Shown: in pieces, positions 25,066-33,996 of the stretch
Layout of the letters: each line of letters begins with the position of its first letter
Position numbering within the stretch: the stretch's first letter is position 1
Assembly: GCF_017742245.1 (NCBI RefSeq)
Contig: NZ_JAGHKO010000001.1
Location: 186,001 to 250,000, forward strand
Length of the DNA stretch: 64,000 bases
Source of the DNA: Niastella soli
GTDB lineage: Bacteria > Bacteroidota > Bacteroidia > Chitinophagales > Chitinophagaceae
Direction: 5' to 3'
The notes under the pieces: generated by a model
What the model saw: the letters and a program-made list of their open reading frames with translations, nothing else
What the model was told of the DNA's origin: nothing
Database searches by the model: none
Translations under genes and position numbers: made by a program

Positions 25066-26465
25066 TACCAGTTGAAATAGTTTTTAGCGTTGTTAAAACA
25101 AATGTCTTGGATCACCTGGCCTATCCAGTCGATATCGGCAGGTAATTCGCCATTCTCCACATCGTCACCGAACATGTTACACAACAAACGGCGGAAGTAT
25201 TCGTGGCGGGGGAATGACAGGAAGCTTCTTGAATCGGTTAACATTCCTACAAACTTGCTCAGCAGTCCCATATTGGAGAGGGCATTGATCTGTTTGGTCA
25301 TGCCATCTTTTTGATCGAGGAACCACCAGCCAGAACCAAACTGGATCTTTCCGGCAACACTGCCATCCTGGAAGTTACCGATCATGGTAGCCATCAGTTC
25401 ATTGTCGGCAGGGTTCAGGTTGTAAAGAATGGTTTTTGCCAGTTGGTTATCGGTATCGAGTCTGTTCAGGAATTTAGACAACTGACGCGCTTGTGAAAAG
25501 TCGCCGATCGAATCCCAACCTGTATCGGGACCGAGTTGTCTTAACATGCGGCTGTTGTTGTTACGCAGTGCACCCAGGTGGTATTGTTGCACCCAGCCTT
25601 TTTCCCAATCCCAACGGGCAAACTCAACCAGCATAGCTGATTTGAATTTCAGGTTCTCTTCTAAAGAGAGTTCCTTACCGCTTCTTATTTTATCGAAGGC
25701 ATTTTTGATCTCAGTTTCAGTATAATCTTCCGCATAGATCTGCTCCAGGCCATGGTCGCTTACTGAGCAACCCATGGTAGCGAAGAAGTCGTGTTGTTTC
25801 TTTAATGCTTTCAGATAATCGGCATAGCTGCCAACTGATGTATTTGCAGCAGCTTCTACCTTACCTACGTATGCGTTAAAAGTAGCGGCATCATCCACAT
25901 TCATGGCCTTATCGGGACGGAATGCGGGTAACACTTTTACTTCAAAATTATCGGCCTTGATCTTTTTATGATACTCGAGGTTATCGATGGGATCGTCGGT
26001 AGTACATACCACTTTCACATTCATCTTTTTCAGCAAACCACGAACGGAATATTCTTTTGTTTGCAGTTTGGCGGTACACTCGTCGTAGATCTTTTTAGCG
26101 CTTTTTGCATCCAGGATATCGGCAACGCCAAAGTAGCGTTGCAGTTCCAGGTGCGTCCAGTGGTATAATGGGTTGCGTAAAGTATAAGGAACGGTAGCGG
26201 CCCATTTTTCAAACTTCTCGAAGTCGCTTTTACCACCAGTAACATAGTCTTCATTAACACCGGCAGTACGCATAGCGCGCCATTTGTAGTGGTCGCCATA
26301 CAGCCATACCTGGGTTAAATTCTGGAATTGGGTATCATTGGCAATTTGATCGGGAGGTAAATGGCAATGATAATCTATAATGGGCATTTGCTTGGCAAAC
26401 TCGTGATATAGCTTTTGCGCAGTGGGTGTTTGCAATAAAAAGTGCTCGTCAACAAACTTTTTCAT
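25065..26465 (-). CDS. uxaC: glucuronate/galacturonate isomerase
   Basis: A 466-residue enzyme of the amidohydrolase superfamily that converts D-galacturonate to D-tagaturonate (and glucuronate to fructuronate). The metal-binding IDYHCHLPPD is at residues 31-40. Other family stretches are WLYGDHYKWRAMRTAGVNED, CTTDDPIDNLEYH and the C-terminal DSRSFLSFPRHEYFRRLLC. Length matches. It is the first catabolic step after uptake and is encoded in the same operon as the next four steps. Confidence 0.96.
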   Translation of the reverse strand: MKKFVDEHFLLQTPTAQKLYHEFAKQMPIIDYHCHLPPDQIANDTQFQNLTQVWLYGDHYKWRAMRTAGVNEDYVTGGKSDFEKFEKWAATVPYTLRNPLYHWTHLELQRYFGVADILDAKSAKKIYDECTAKLQTKEYSVRGLLKKMNVKVVCTTDDPIDNLEYHKKIKADNFEVKVLPAFRPDKAMNVDDAATFNAYVGKVEAAANTSVGSYADYLKALKKQHDFFATMGCSVSDHGLEQIYAEDYTETEIKNAFDKIRSGKELSLEENLKFKSAMLVEFARWDWEKGWVQQYHLGALRNNNSRMLRQLGPDTGWDSIGDFSQARQLSKFLNRLDTDNQLAKTILYNLNPADNELMATMIGNFQDGSVAGKIQFGSGWWFLDQKDGMTKQINALSNMGLLSKFVGMLTDSRSFLSFPRHEYFRRLLCNMFGDDVENGELPADIDWIGQVIQDICFNNAKNYFNW

Positions 26466-26482
26466 TGGTGTCTGGTAAATGA

Positions 26483-26508
26483 AAGGCTCCCGACATGTCG
26501 AGAGCCTT
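26483..26508. other. hairpin between uxaA and uxaC
   Basis: Near-perfect palindrome AAGGCTC-C-CGACATGTCG-A-GAGCCTT in the 56-nt gap of the operon. On the minus strand only a weak T run (TTTCATTT) follows, so partial termination or mRNA processing is more likely than full termination. Confidence 0.6.
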
Positions 26509-26521
26509 GTTTATAATAATA

Positions 26522-28177
26522 TTATAATGATACTCCTCTCTTCCAGGGGATGAAGTCATCCTGACCATGCCGAACCGCGCTGATCTCCAGTTCACCGCTG
26601 GCCACTTTTATCACATAATCCAGAATACGCTCACCAGCCTGTTCAATGGTTTCTTCACCCTCAATGATAGTACCCGTATTGATATCGATGATGTCCCGCA
26701 TTTTATTATACAACACGGTATTGCTCGATAATTTAACCACGGGGGCTATTGGGTTACCGGTAGGAGTTCCCAAACCGGTAGTGAACAATACGATATTGGC
26801 GCCACTGGCCACTTCGGCGGTGGTTGATTCCACATCATTACCGGGTGTACACAGCAGGTTCAAACCTGGCTTGCTTACTTTTTCGGGGTAATCCAGTACA
26901 TCGGTTACGGGGGAAGTACCACCCTTTTTAGCAGCACCGGCTGATTTAATTGCATCGGTGATCAAACCGTCTTTGATGTTACCGGGTGAAGGGTTCATAT
27001 CAAAGCCACTGCCTACTGCAACAGCTCTTGCATTATAGGTTTTCATCAGGCTTGAGAACCTTGTGGCGATGTCAACCTGTACGCAACGATCGCTCAGGCC
27101 TTGCTCTACACCGCACAGCTCAGGGAATTCAGATAAAATTACTGAACCACCCAGTCCTACCAGCAGGTCAGAAGTATAACCGATGGCGGGGTTGGCAGAG
27201 ATACCAGAGAATCCATCGCTACCGCCACACTCGAGCCCAATACACAATTTGCTTAATGGAGCGGGTTCGCGTTTGGTTTGGTTAGCAACGATAAGCCCTG
27301 CGAAAGTATGTTTGATGGCAGCAGCCAGCAGATCAGATTCTAACCCGATCTTTTGTTGCTCCAGTATATATAAGGGTTTGCTGAAATTAGCATCCCGTTT
27401 TTTGATCTCTTCTTCCAGGATAGATACCTGCGCATTCTGGCAACCCAGGCTCAGTACGGTAGCACCTGCACAGTTGGGATGCGTGATGTAACCAGCCAGC
27501 AAACCGCACAAAGCCTGTGCATCCTGCCGGGTACCACCACAACCACCTTCGTGGTTCAGGAATTTGATCCCATCTACGTTAGGGAATAAACGCTGGGCGT
27601 TGTCTTCGCTGGCGCTGGTGCGGATATCGGCGTTCAGAATGTCTTCAACGCTTTTTCCGGTTTTATACAGGTCAATGAGTTGTTGCGCCTGGTATTTGTA
27701 TTTTTTGTTACGGCCATAACCCAGGTCGCGTACCAGCGATTCCTGTAATACGTCGAGGTTACGGTTCTCGCAAAATACCATGGGAATAACCAGCCAGAAG
27801 TTTGCGGTACCCACTTCACCATTGGGGCGATGATAGCCCATAAAGGTGCGGCCGGCAAATTTCGATACATCTGGTTTTTTCCAGTCTGTATTGCGCTGGG
27901 CGCTTATTTCAAAGTCGTTTGCTGCGTGTTTTACATTGGCAGTAGAAATAAGCCCGCCTTTTTTAATGGGCGACTGGGCTTTTCCCACCAATACGCCATA
28001 CATGATGATGGAGTCGCCTGCCTGCAGATCGGCAGCTACGAACTTGTGTTTCGCAGCGATGTCATCTGTTATGGTATATTCCTTTCCATCTAACGATACG
28101 GTTTCACCTTTCGATAAATTGGTAAGTGCTACTACCACGTTATCATCTGCATGTACTTTTAAGACCTTTTTCTTCAT
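26522..28177 (-). CDS. uxaA: altronate dehydratase
   Basis: A 551-residue enzyme that dehydrates D-altronate to 2-keto-3-deoxygluconate in the cytoplasm. Residues 1 to about 90 form the SAF domain (KVLKVHADDNVVVALTNL; SIMYGVLVGKAQSPIKKG) and the rest is the UxaA catalytic part (LNHEGGCGGTRQDAQALCGL near 210-229, CIGLECGGSDGFSGISANPA, CTPGNDVESTTAEVASGANI). The cysteines in these segments fit iron or cluster binding. It has only a 2-nt gap to uxaB upstream. Confidence 0.95.
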   Translation of the reverse strand: MKKKVLKVHADDNVVVALTNLSKGETVSLDGKEYTITDDIAAKHKFVAADLQAGDSIIMYGVLVGKAQSPIKKGGLISTANVKHAANDFEISAQRNTDWKKPDVSKFAGRTFMGYHRPNGEVGTANFWLVIPMVFCENRNLDVLQESLVRDLGYGRNKKYKYQAQQLIDLYKTGKSVEDILNADIRTSASEDNAQRLFPNVDGIKFLNHEGGCGGTRQDAQALCGLLAGYITHPNCAGATVLSLGCQNAQVSILEEEIKKRDANFSKPLYILEQQKIGLESDLLAAAIKHTFAGLIVANQTKREPAPLSKLCIGLECGGSDGFSGISANPAIGYTSDLLVGLGGSVILSEFPELCGVEQGLSDRCVQVDIATRFSSLMKTYNARAVAVGSGFDMNPSPGNIKDGLITDAIKSAGAAKKGGTSPVTDVLDYPEKVSKPGLNLLCTPGNDVESTTAEVASGANIVLFTTGLGTPTGNPIAPVVKLSSNTVLYNKMRDIIDINTGTIIEGEETIEQAGERILDYVIKVASGELEISAVRHGQDDFIPWKRGVSL

Positions 28178-28179
28178 AT

Positions 28180-29691
28180 TTATGCCAATACTTTTTGGGT
28201 CTGATGTTGAATTGTTTTAGCTACGCCGTTTTCCAGTAATGCGGCCATGTTGTCTTTTACAGCCTGGGCAAAGCCAGGGATGGCGCTCAGGTCGGATCCC
28301 CACAGTGAGGTGTCGGCCAGTACTTCATCGGCCAGTTGGGCAGGTTTCAATTTGCTCCATTTTTCGAAGAAATAAGGGGCAAAATCATCCTGAATATGAT
28401 ATTCTTTACCCTGCCATTCGCCGTAATATTTGTCCTGTTTCTTATTTACGGGCTTCAAAAATAACAGATAAGCGGCAAATCCCAGAGCAATATTCTCAGG
28501 CACTGCTTTTACCCGTTCTGCATATTTCAGGATCACGGGCACATTACGCATCTTCATTTTTGAAGTGTATTGCATGGTAATGTTGATCCAGTGGTGTTCA
28601 ATATTCGGATTGGCGAAGCGATCGAGTACTTTACTTCCAAACGTTTGGGAAACGCCCTGTTCTACATCATAAGGAATGCCGGTAGCTATTTCATTTAACA
28701 TCAAACGGCTGATAAATGTTTGCATCGCTGCATCGTCCATCGCCTGTTTCACGGTTCCAAAACCAGCCAGGTAGGCCAGTCCGCACGATAATGTATGCGT
28801 ACCATTCAACATACGTAATTTCAGTTCTCTGAAAAGGTTGATATCGGGGGCAATTACCACGCCTTCATCAACAGATGCAAAGGTCAATACTGATTTTATA
28901 TGTTCTCCGCCTTCGATAGCCCACAGGCGGTATACTTCGCTCATGGTGAGCAGTTCGTCTTTATAACCAAACTGTTTTTCCAGGTTCTCGCGGGTGGCGT
29001 TATCAGGTTTACCGGGTACAATGCGGTCAACCAGGGAACTGCAGAAATAATTGCAGTTCTCGAGCCATTGGATGAAGGTATCATCAAGACCATTCAAATG
29101 GGCCAGTTCCAGTACAATGGACTCCAGCTTTTTACCATTATCGGGGATCAGTTCTGTTGGAACGATCACCATTCCGCTCTGGCGGCTGCCGTCGAATGCT
29201 TTGTAGCGCTCTAACAAAAACGCCAGCAGTTTACCGGGGAAGCTAACGGGCGGCAGGCGATGGATATCGTCCTGTACCAGTTGAATACCTACCTCGGTAG
29301 TATTGGAAATAATGATCTGCATGTTGGGGTTGTGAGCGCATTGCAGGATCTCGCTCCACTCGTCCTTTGCACTCAGCACCCGGCTGATGGAAGAATTGAT
29401 GATGTTCTCTTCAACTTTTTTACCACCTTCCAAACCGCGCACGCATAGAGTATATAATCCATCCTGTTTATCAAATGCAGAAGAATCGCTGTCAGTTGAT
29501 TTCACCACTACTACCCGGCCGTTGAAAACGCCCTGGCGGTTGGCTTTGTCAATGAAATAATCAGGCAACCCGCGCAATAATACGCCAGTTCCAAACTGCA
29601 ATACTTTTTCAGGAAGATCAAAAACTGAATCTGCAGGTGCTTCTATATCCTGCGCACTGATATTTTTCAGGTTGTACCTCGAAAGGATCAT
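28180..29691 (-). CDS. uxaB: tagaturonate reductase
   Basis: A 503-residue NAD-dependent dehydrogenase of the mannitol dehydrogenase family that reduces tagaturonate to altronate. The Rossmann start VLQFGTGVLLRGLPDYFID is near residues 31-49. The catalytic region is LKLRMLNGTHTLSCGLAYLA near 291-310, carrying the Lys, Asn and His of the family. It is the first gene of the uxaB-uxaA-uxaC-kdgK-eda-transporter operon. The 183-nt gap in front (29692-29874) contains a small CGCCC/GGGCG hairpin (29739-29756) but no clear -7 box. Confidence 0.94.
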   Translation of the reverse strand: MILSRYNLKNISAQDIEAPADSVFDLPEKVLQFGTGVLLRGLPDYFIDKANRQGVFNGRVVVVKSTDSDSSAFDKQDGLYTLCVRGLEGGKKVEENIINSSISRVLSAKDEWSEILQCAHNPNMQIIISNTTEVGIQLVQDDIHRLPPVSFPGKLLAFLLERYKAFDGSRQSGMVIVPTELIPDNGKKLESIVLELAHLNGLDDTFIQWLENCNYFCSSLVDRIVPGKPDNATRENLEKQFGYKDELLTMSEVYRLWAIEGGEHIKSVLTFASVDEGVVIAPDINLFRELKLRMLNGTHTLSCGLAYLAGFGTVKQAMDDAAMQTFISRLMLNEIATGIPYDVEQGVSQTFGSKVLDRFANPNIEHHWINITMQYTSKMKMRNVPVILKYAERVKAVPENIALGFAAYLLFLKPVNKKQDKYYGEWQGKEYHIQDDFAPYFFEKWSKLKPAQLADEVLADTSLWGSDLSAIPGFAQAVKDNMAALLENGVAKTIQHQTQKVLA

Positions 29692-29874
29692 ACTCTACGC
29701 TTTAAATTTTGTAATTCTTTATTTGTTGTTTAATGGACCGCCCCACTGTTTGGGCGCGGCGGTAATTCGACCATCCATAAAAATGCACAGATTTCTTCTA
29801 AATTCTATCCTGCACTTTCCTTGTACCGGCCCATTTTGTCCCTTTCAGTATGATGACAACCAGCCGGTAATGTA

Positions 29875-31815
29875 TTATTTCTTTACTCCCTGCAGTAACA
29901 GCCATTTGGCCAATTCATAAGCAGCCTTGGCATTTTCGTATTCTGCGGGTATTTTTCGGCCATCAGTATACTCATTGTACAGCCAGGGATCGCCTACGGC
30001 GAATACAGTTCCCTTGCCTAATTTGGCAGTGGCCATCACTATATCATTATCAACTTTAACCAATGGTTTGGCGGGGGCCTTTGTTTCCAGGATGCTTATT
30101 TCCTTCAGGTACACCTTTTTGGTTTGTTTGAACACTTCGTTACCAGCGGGAATGGGCACTGCCCCTGTTTCGTACTGGTTGCCCTGTACAAAGTTGCGGC
30201 CCCGGGTGCTGAAGTTTATGCCGAATGCGTTGGCGAGTTTGTTGAAATGGGCCAGGTCGCAATTGGCGCTGTCATTGGCCATTAAGACCAGCACGCCCCC
30301 TTTTTGTACCCAGGCGGTGAGCGCCTTCACATGCTCTTCATTCACATAATTGGGGTTCTTATTGTCTTTCAACCCATCCGGATCGCAAATGATGTATACA
30401 TCGGTTTTGGCCAGGTTGGCGGCTGTAGGCGCAGCTTCCAGCGTACTGAGTTTGGCGCCGTAGCTGCTGAAGATATCGCCCAGCAAGCTGAAACCGTTGT
30501 TGCTCATCTCGTTCCAGGTATAATGGGTGGGGTATTTAAACCCATTCAGTTCTTTTTTGTCTTCGTGGTTGAAGTAATAGTCTACTGTTACCGTTTTTCC
30601 TTTACCCGGCATGTCGGCAGGCAGGTTTTCCATTTCGGCACCAGCCAGTAAATAGGCGCCTATTCCTTTCCAGTCGTTCACGATAACGGGTTCGCTCATA
30701 TAGTATTCAAAGCTGCCATCGCGATAAGGGTTGCCACCCAAACCCGATACTTTTACCGTGCCTTTTAACTGCACCTCGCCCTTGGCGTTTTTATCAACAA
30801 AGGCTTTTAAAATGCCCTCATAACCTCTTTTGGCGTTTGACCAATAGTTTGCAGGCAGGTACCCTTTACGAATACCTTTTGCTATGGTGTACACCAGCAT
30901 GCTGGAGGCAGAAGCTTCCAGGTAGTTTTTGGGGGTAGTGGGCATATCCACCACATCGTACCAAAGACCGGTTTTGGCATCCTGTACTTTGGTAACGGCT
31001 TTTGTAAAGCGGTTCAAAATACCAATGAGGGTATCGCGGCCGGGGTGATTGGCCGGGAAATAATCCAGTGCATCAACCAGGGCCATTCCATACCAGCCCA
31101 GTGCACGGCCCCAGAAATGAGGGGAGTTACCGGTTTGTTTGTTGGCCCATTTTTGTTCTTTCGACTCGTCCCAGCCATGGTACAACAGACCGGTCCTGGA
31201 GTCGCGGGTATGCCGCTCTATGGCTGCAAACTGGCGGGTGATATCATTAAATGCGGTGTCTTCTCCAAACAACATGGCATATTCAGCATAAAAGGGCTGG
31301 CCCATATACAAACCATCGAGCCATACCTGCCAGGGGTAAACTTTTTTATGCCAGAAGCTGCCTTCTTTTGTACGGGGGTGGTTTTGTAACTGGCTGCGTA
31401 ATAGATCGGCAGCTTTTTTATATTTCACCTTTTCAGTTGCCCGGTATAAGGTCAGCAGCAGTTTGCCATCATTTACGTTATCGATATTAAATTCAGTGGG
31501 ATCGTAGCCTCTGACAGTACCATCTTCATTCACCCAGACATCCATGCTTTTTTGGATGTATTTAAAATAGGTAGCGTCGCCGGTCGCTTTCCACAGTGCT
31601 TCCATACCTTTTAATACAACACCCATATCATAGCTCCAATGGGCGGGTTTTTGCGCCAGGGAATCATTCCACCACCCCATTACCGAAGCTGCCATTCCCT
31701 GTGACCAGTTCTGTTTTCCTGAAGTAGTTACTCCGGTAACAGCTGTCCCCTGCTGGGCGGAAGCTGTTAAAGAGCATGCCGTACCTATGACAATCAATGC
31801 GTGAGAAATCTTCAT
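29875..31815 (-). CDS. GH105-type unsaturated uronyl hydrolase with C-terminal DUF4350-like domain
   Basis: A secreted protein of about 646 residues. After a signal peptide (MKISHALIVIGTACSLTASAQ) comes an alpha6/alpha6 barrel of the GH88/GH105 type: WLDGLYMGQPFYAEYAMLFG and HFWGRALGWYGMALVDALDYF contain the catalytic Asp segments. These enzymes remove the unsaturated uronic acid left by pectate or rhamnogalacturonan lyases. From about residue 430 a second domain follows (TDVYIICDPDGLKD, KGGVLVLMANDSANCDL), a Rossmann-like fold similar to DUF4350. The ATG at 31815 is chosen because it starts the signal peptide. Confidence 0.87.
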   Translation of the reverse strand: MKISHALIVIGTACSLTASAQQGTAVTGVTTSGKQNWSQGMAASVMGWWNDSLAQKPAHWSYDMGVVLKGMEALWKATGDATYFKYIQKSMDVWVNEDGTVRGYDPTEFNIDNVNDGKLLLTLYRATEKVKYKKAADLLRSQLQNHPRTKEGSFWHKKVYPWQVWLDGLYMGQPFYAEYAMLFGEDTAFNDITRQFAAIERHTRDSRTGLLYHGWDESKEQKWANKQTGNSPHFWGRALGWYGMALVDALDYFPANHPGRDTLIGILNRFTKAVTKVQDAKTGLWYDVVDMPTTPKNYLEASASSMLVYTIAKGIRKGYLPANYWSNAKRGYEGILKAFVDKNAKGEVQLKGTVKVSGLGGNPYRDGSFEYYMSEPVIVNDWKGIGAYLLAGAEMENLPADMPGKGKTVTVDYYFNHEDKKELNGFKYPTHYTWNEMSNNGFSLLGDIFSSYGAKLSTLEAAPTAANLAKTDVYIICDPDGLKDNKNPNYVNEEHVKALTAWVQKGGVLVLMANDSANCDLAHFNKLANAFGINFSTRGRNFVQGNQYETGAVPIPAGNEVFKQTKKVYLKEISILETKAPAKPLVKVDNDIVMATAKLGKGTVFAVGDPWLYNEYTDGRKIPAEYENAKAAYELAKWLLLQGVKK

Positions 31816-31828
31816 GGTTGTTTTTTTT

Positions 31829-31870
31829 GTTCCAAGTTCCAAGTTGCAAGTTTTAGGTTACAGGTTGCAA
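31829..31870. repeat. heptamer array GTTNCAR, 6 units
   Basis: GTTCCAA, GTTCCAA, GTTGCAA, GTTTTAG, GTTACAG, GTTGCAA in unbroken 7-bp phase, in the 106-nt gap between GH28 and GH105. Same consensus as the repeat at 12897-12924. A short ATCCCG/CGGGAT inverted repeat and AACCTGTAA follow at 31883-31914. Confidence 0.75.
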
Positions 31871-31921
31871 GCCCTTTGTGAAATCCCGCTGATCGGGATA
31901 ACAGGTAACCTGTAAGGGTAT

Positions 31922-33565
31922 TTATTTTGTACTTACATTTTGCTCAGATGCTCCGAATTCAAATTGAATTTTCTCCCTGGCCTTTGAGGCATCGGTGTTC
32001 TGAATGTTGATATTCCTGGTTCTGTCGCCCGCTACGCGGAACAACAATTCAGAATTTTTGGAATAGGTCAGTTTATCAAAAGTGAGGTGGTCGCTGTTAA
32101 TGATGTCTACCACCGGATTGGTTTCCTTGCTCAGGATCGAGATATTCTTAAAGGTAATACCCGAAGCTTCCTGGCAATCTATGCCTTTATCAGCCTGCAG
32201 TTTCATGTTTTCGAGGTGAACATTTTTCACATGCATTTCAGGAATGCCACGGATAAAGATGCCTTTGGCCGCGCCATTGCAAACCACATTCTTTACTACA
32301 AAGTTCTTGAACTGGGGAGTTGCGTCTGTTACCGGCAATGTTTCTACTTTGGGCAGTTCGCGTTTTTCACCTGCCAGGGCTACGGGATCAACCGACATAT
32401 AGTACATATCGAACAGGATGGCCTCGCCAGGAATATCGATCATAGTGATATCGTTGATGTAGATATTTTCAACAATACCACCCCGGCCGCGGGTTGTTTT
32501 AAAACGCAGGCCGATATCAGTACCAATGAACGTACAGTTATTGACCCAGATATTACGGGCACCGCCGCTCATTTCGCTGCCAATTACAAAACCGCCGTGT
32601 GCATGATATACTTTGCAATCGCGGATAATTACATTCTCGGTGGGCATGCCTCTTTTTCTGCCGGCTTCATCACGACCACTCTTCATACAAAGGCCATCGT
32701 CGCCTACATCAAATGAACTGTTTTCGATCAATACCCGGTTACAGCTTTCTACATCAATGCCATCGCCATTTTGTGCAAACCAGGGGTTCTTTACGGTAAC
32801 ATTTTTTACGGTGAGGTCTTCACTCATGAGCGGGTGCAAACACCAGGCGGCGGAGTTTTGAAAAGTTACGCCTTCCAGTAATACCTTTTTACATTTGGTG
32901 ATCACTATCAGGTTGGGACGCAGATAATCTTTTATGCTTTTATAGAATTCTGGTGATTTGTCTGGGGTTATTTCACCGGCGTTCTTCATTTTAGTAGCTT
33001 GTAACCACTGTTCAGAGGGGTACCAGGAGTTGCCATCTGCACTTACCACACCACCTGCTGAGATCCATTTTTTCCATTGGCTTTCGGTGAGCTTTTCTTT
33101 TCTTACCTGGCGCCAGGCTTCGCCGCCGCCGTCGATAACACCGAAACCGGTAATGGCAATATTGGTGGCATTGGTAGCCGATACGGGGCTCTGGTTACGC
33201 ATTTGAGGGATGCCTTCCCAGTTGCCTTCTACCAGTTGGTACTGGTTAAAATCTTTTGTGAATTGTAACAGCGCTCCTTTTTTCAGGTGCAGGTTTACAT
33301 TGCTTTTTAATACGACGGGACCGGTAAGCCAAAGACCGGCTGGGATAACGACAACGCCACCGCCTTTTTTATTACAGGCATCAATAGCAGCATTAATGGC
33401 CTGCGTATTTAACGTTTGACCATCGGCAATGGCTCCAAATTTGGTAATATAAGAAGAATCTTTTTTGAAACTGGTTTGCTGGATGACCGGTAATTGTTGG
33501 GCCGATAAACCGGATGAACAAACCATTAAACCAAGTACTGCTGCTGCTTTAAACCAATTGTTCAT
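31922..33565 (-). CDS. GH28 polygalacturonase family protein
   Basis: A 547-residue secreted glycosidase (signal peptide NNWFKAAAVLGLMVCSSGL) with a right-handed beta-helix. The catalytic set of GH28 is visible: NGDGIDVES, then DVGDDGLCMKSG with the Asp pair, HGGFVIGSEMSGG with the active-site His, and RFKTTRGRGG. It hydrolyses alpha-1,4-galacturonosyl bonds in the periplasm or at the surface; exo or endo mode cannot be read from the motifs. A TAnnTTTG box lies 34 nt upstream, so it probably starts its own transcript with the GH105 gene behind it. Confidence 0.93.
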   Translation of the reverse strand: MNNWFKAAAVLGLMVCSSGLSAQQLPVIQQTSFKKDSSYITKFGAIADGQTLNTQAINAAIDACNKKGGGVVVIPAGLWLTGPVVLKSNVNLHLKKGALLQFTKDFNQYQLVEGNWEGIPQMRNQSPVSATNATNIAITGFGVIDGGGEAWRQVRKEKLTESQWKKWISAGGVVSADGNSWYPSEQWLQATKMKNAGEITPDKSPEFYKSIKDYLRPNLIVITKCKKVLLEGVTFQNSAAWCLHPLMSEDLTVKNVTVKNPWFAQNGDGIDVESCNRVLIENSSFDVGDDGLCMKSGRDEAGRKRGMPTENVIIRDCKVYHAHGGFVIGSEMSGGARNIWVNNCTFIGTDIGLRFKTTRGRGGIVENIYINDITMIDIPGEAILFDMYYMSVDPVALAGEKRELPKVETLPVTDATPQFKNFVVKNVVCNGAAKGIFIRGIPEMHVKNVHLENMKLQADKGIDCQEASGITFKNISILSKETNPVVDIINSDHLTFDKLTYSKNSELLFRVAGDRTRNINIQNTDASKAREKIQFEFGASEQNVSTK

Positions 33566-33598
33566 TACACGATGTTTACTTCAATAAATTTTAAAATG

Positions 33599-33606
33599 CA
33601 AAGGTA
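33599..33606 (-). promoter_or_regulatory. -7 promoter box for the GH28 gene
   Basis: On the minus strand TACCTTTG, a full match to TAnnTTTG, 34 nt before the GH28 start codon. A TTG at 33623-33625, 16 nt further upstream, may be the -33 element. Confidence 0.55.
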
Positions 33607-33844
33607 TTGAGCCCCGAGGAACCAACCCGATGATTTAACGATTTGCGCGTTCGCTTGCAGTAGTTTTTGTATCTGGAAAAGGTAAAATATGCTTTCAGCG
33701 CTTTGCAAGACAATCGTTCGAGATAATAAGGTACAGGTCACCGCGCTCAGGCGCGACAACCTGTAACCCGTTAATACCTGTTTTTCAAGGGCAAGTGTAC
33801 ACAGATATTTAAACCCACCGAAACGAATAGAGAATTTTATTTAC

Positions 33845-33868
33845 GCAAACGTTACCGGCAACGATAAC
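33845..33868. promoter_or_regulatory. conserved palindromic element upstream of GH28
   Basis: Contains CGTTACCGGCAACG, a near-palindrome, preceded by GCAAA. A matching element lies at 63256-63279 upstream of susC2. The form (central CCGG between CGTT and AACG) is like LacI-family operators. The rest of the gap 33566-33996 has no gene; near 33750 is a CAACCTGTAACC word shared with other gaps. Confidence 0.45.
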
Positions 33869-33996
33869 ATACCAGCCAGAAATAAAATGCTGGCAATCAA
33901 CGTAAATTACCCAGAACCATACCCCTTTACGCGACTGCCAGCAAAATTATGAAAGAAACCTCCTGTAGTAAAACCGAATCTTTAACTCCTGTACTG

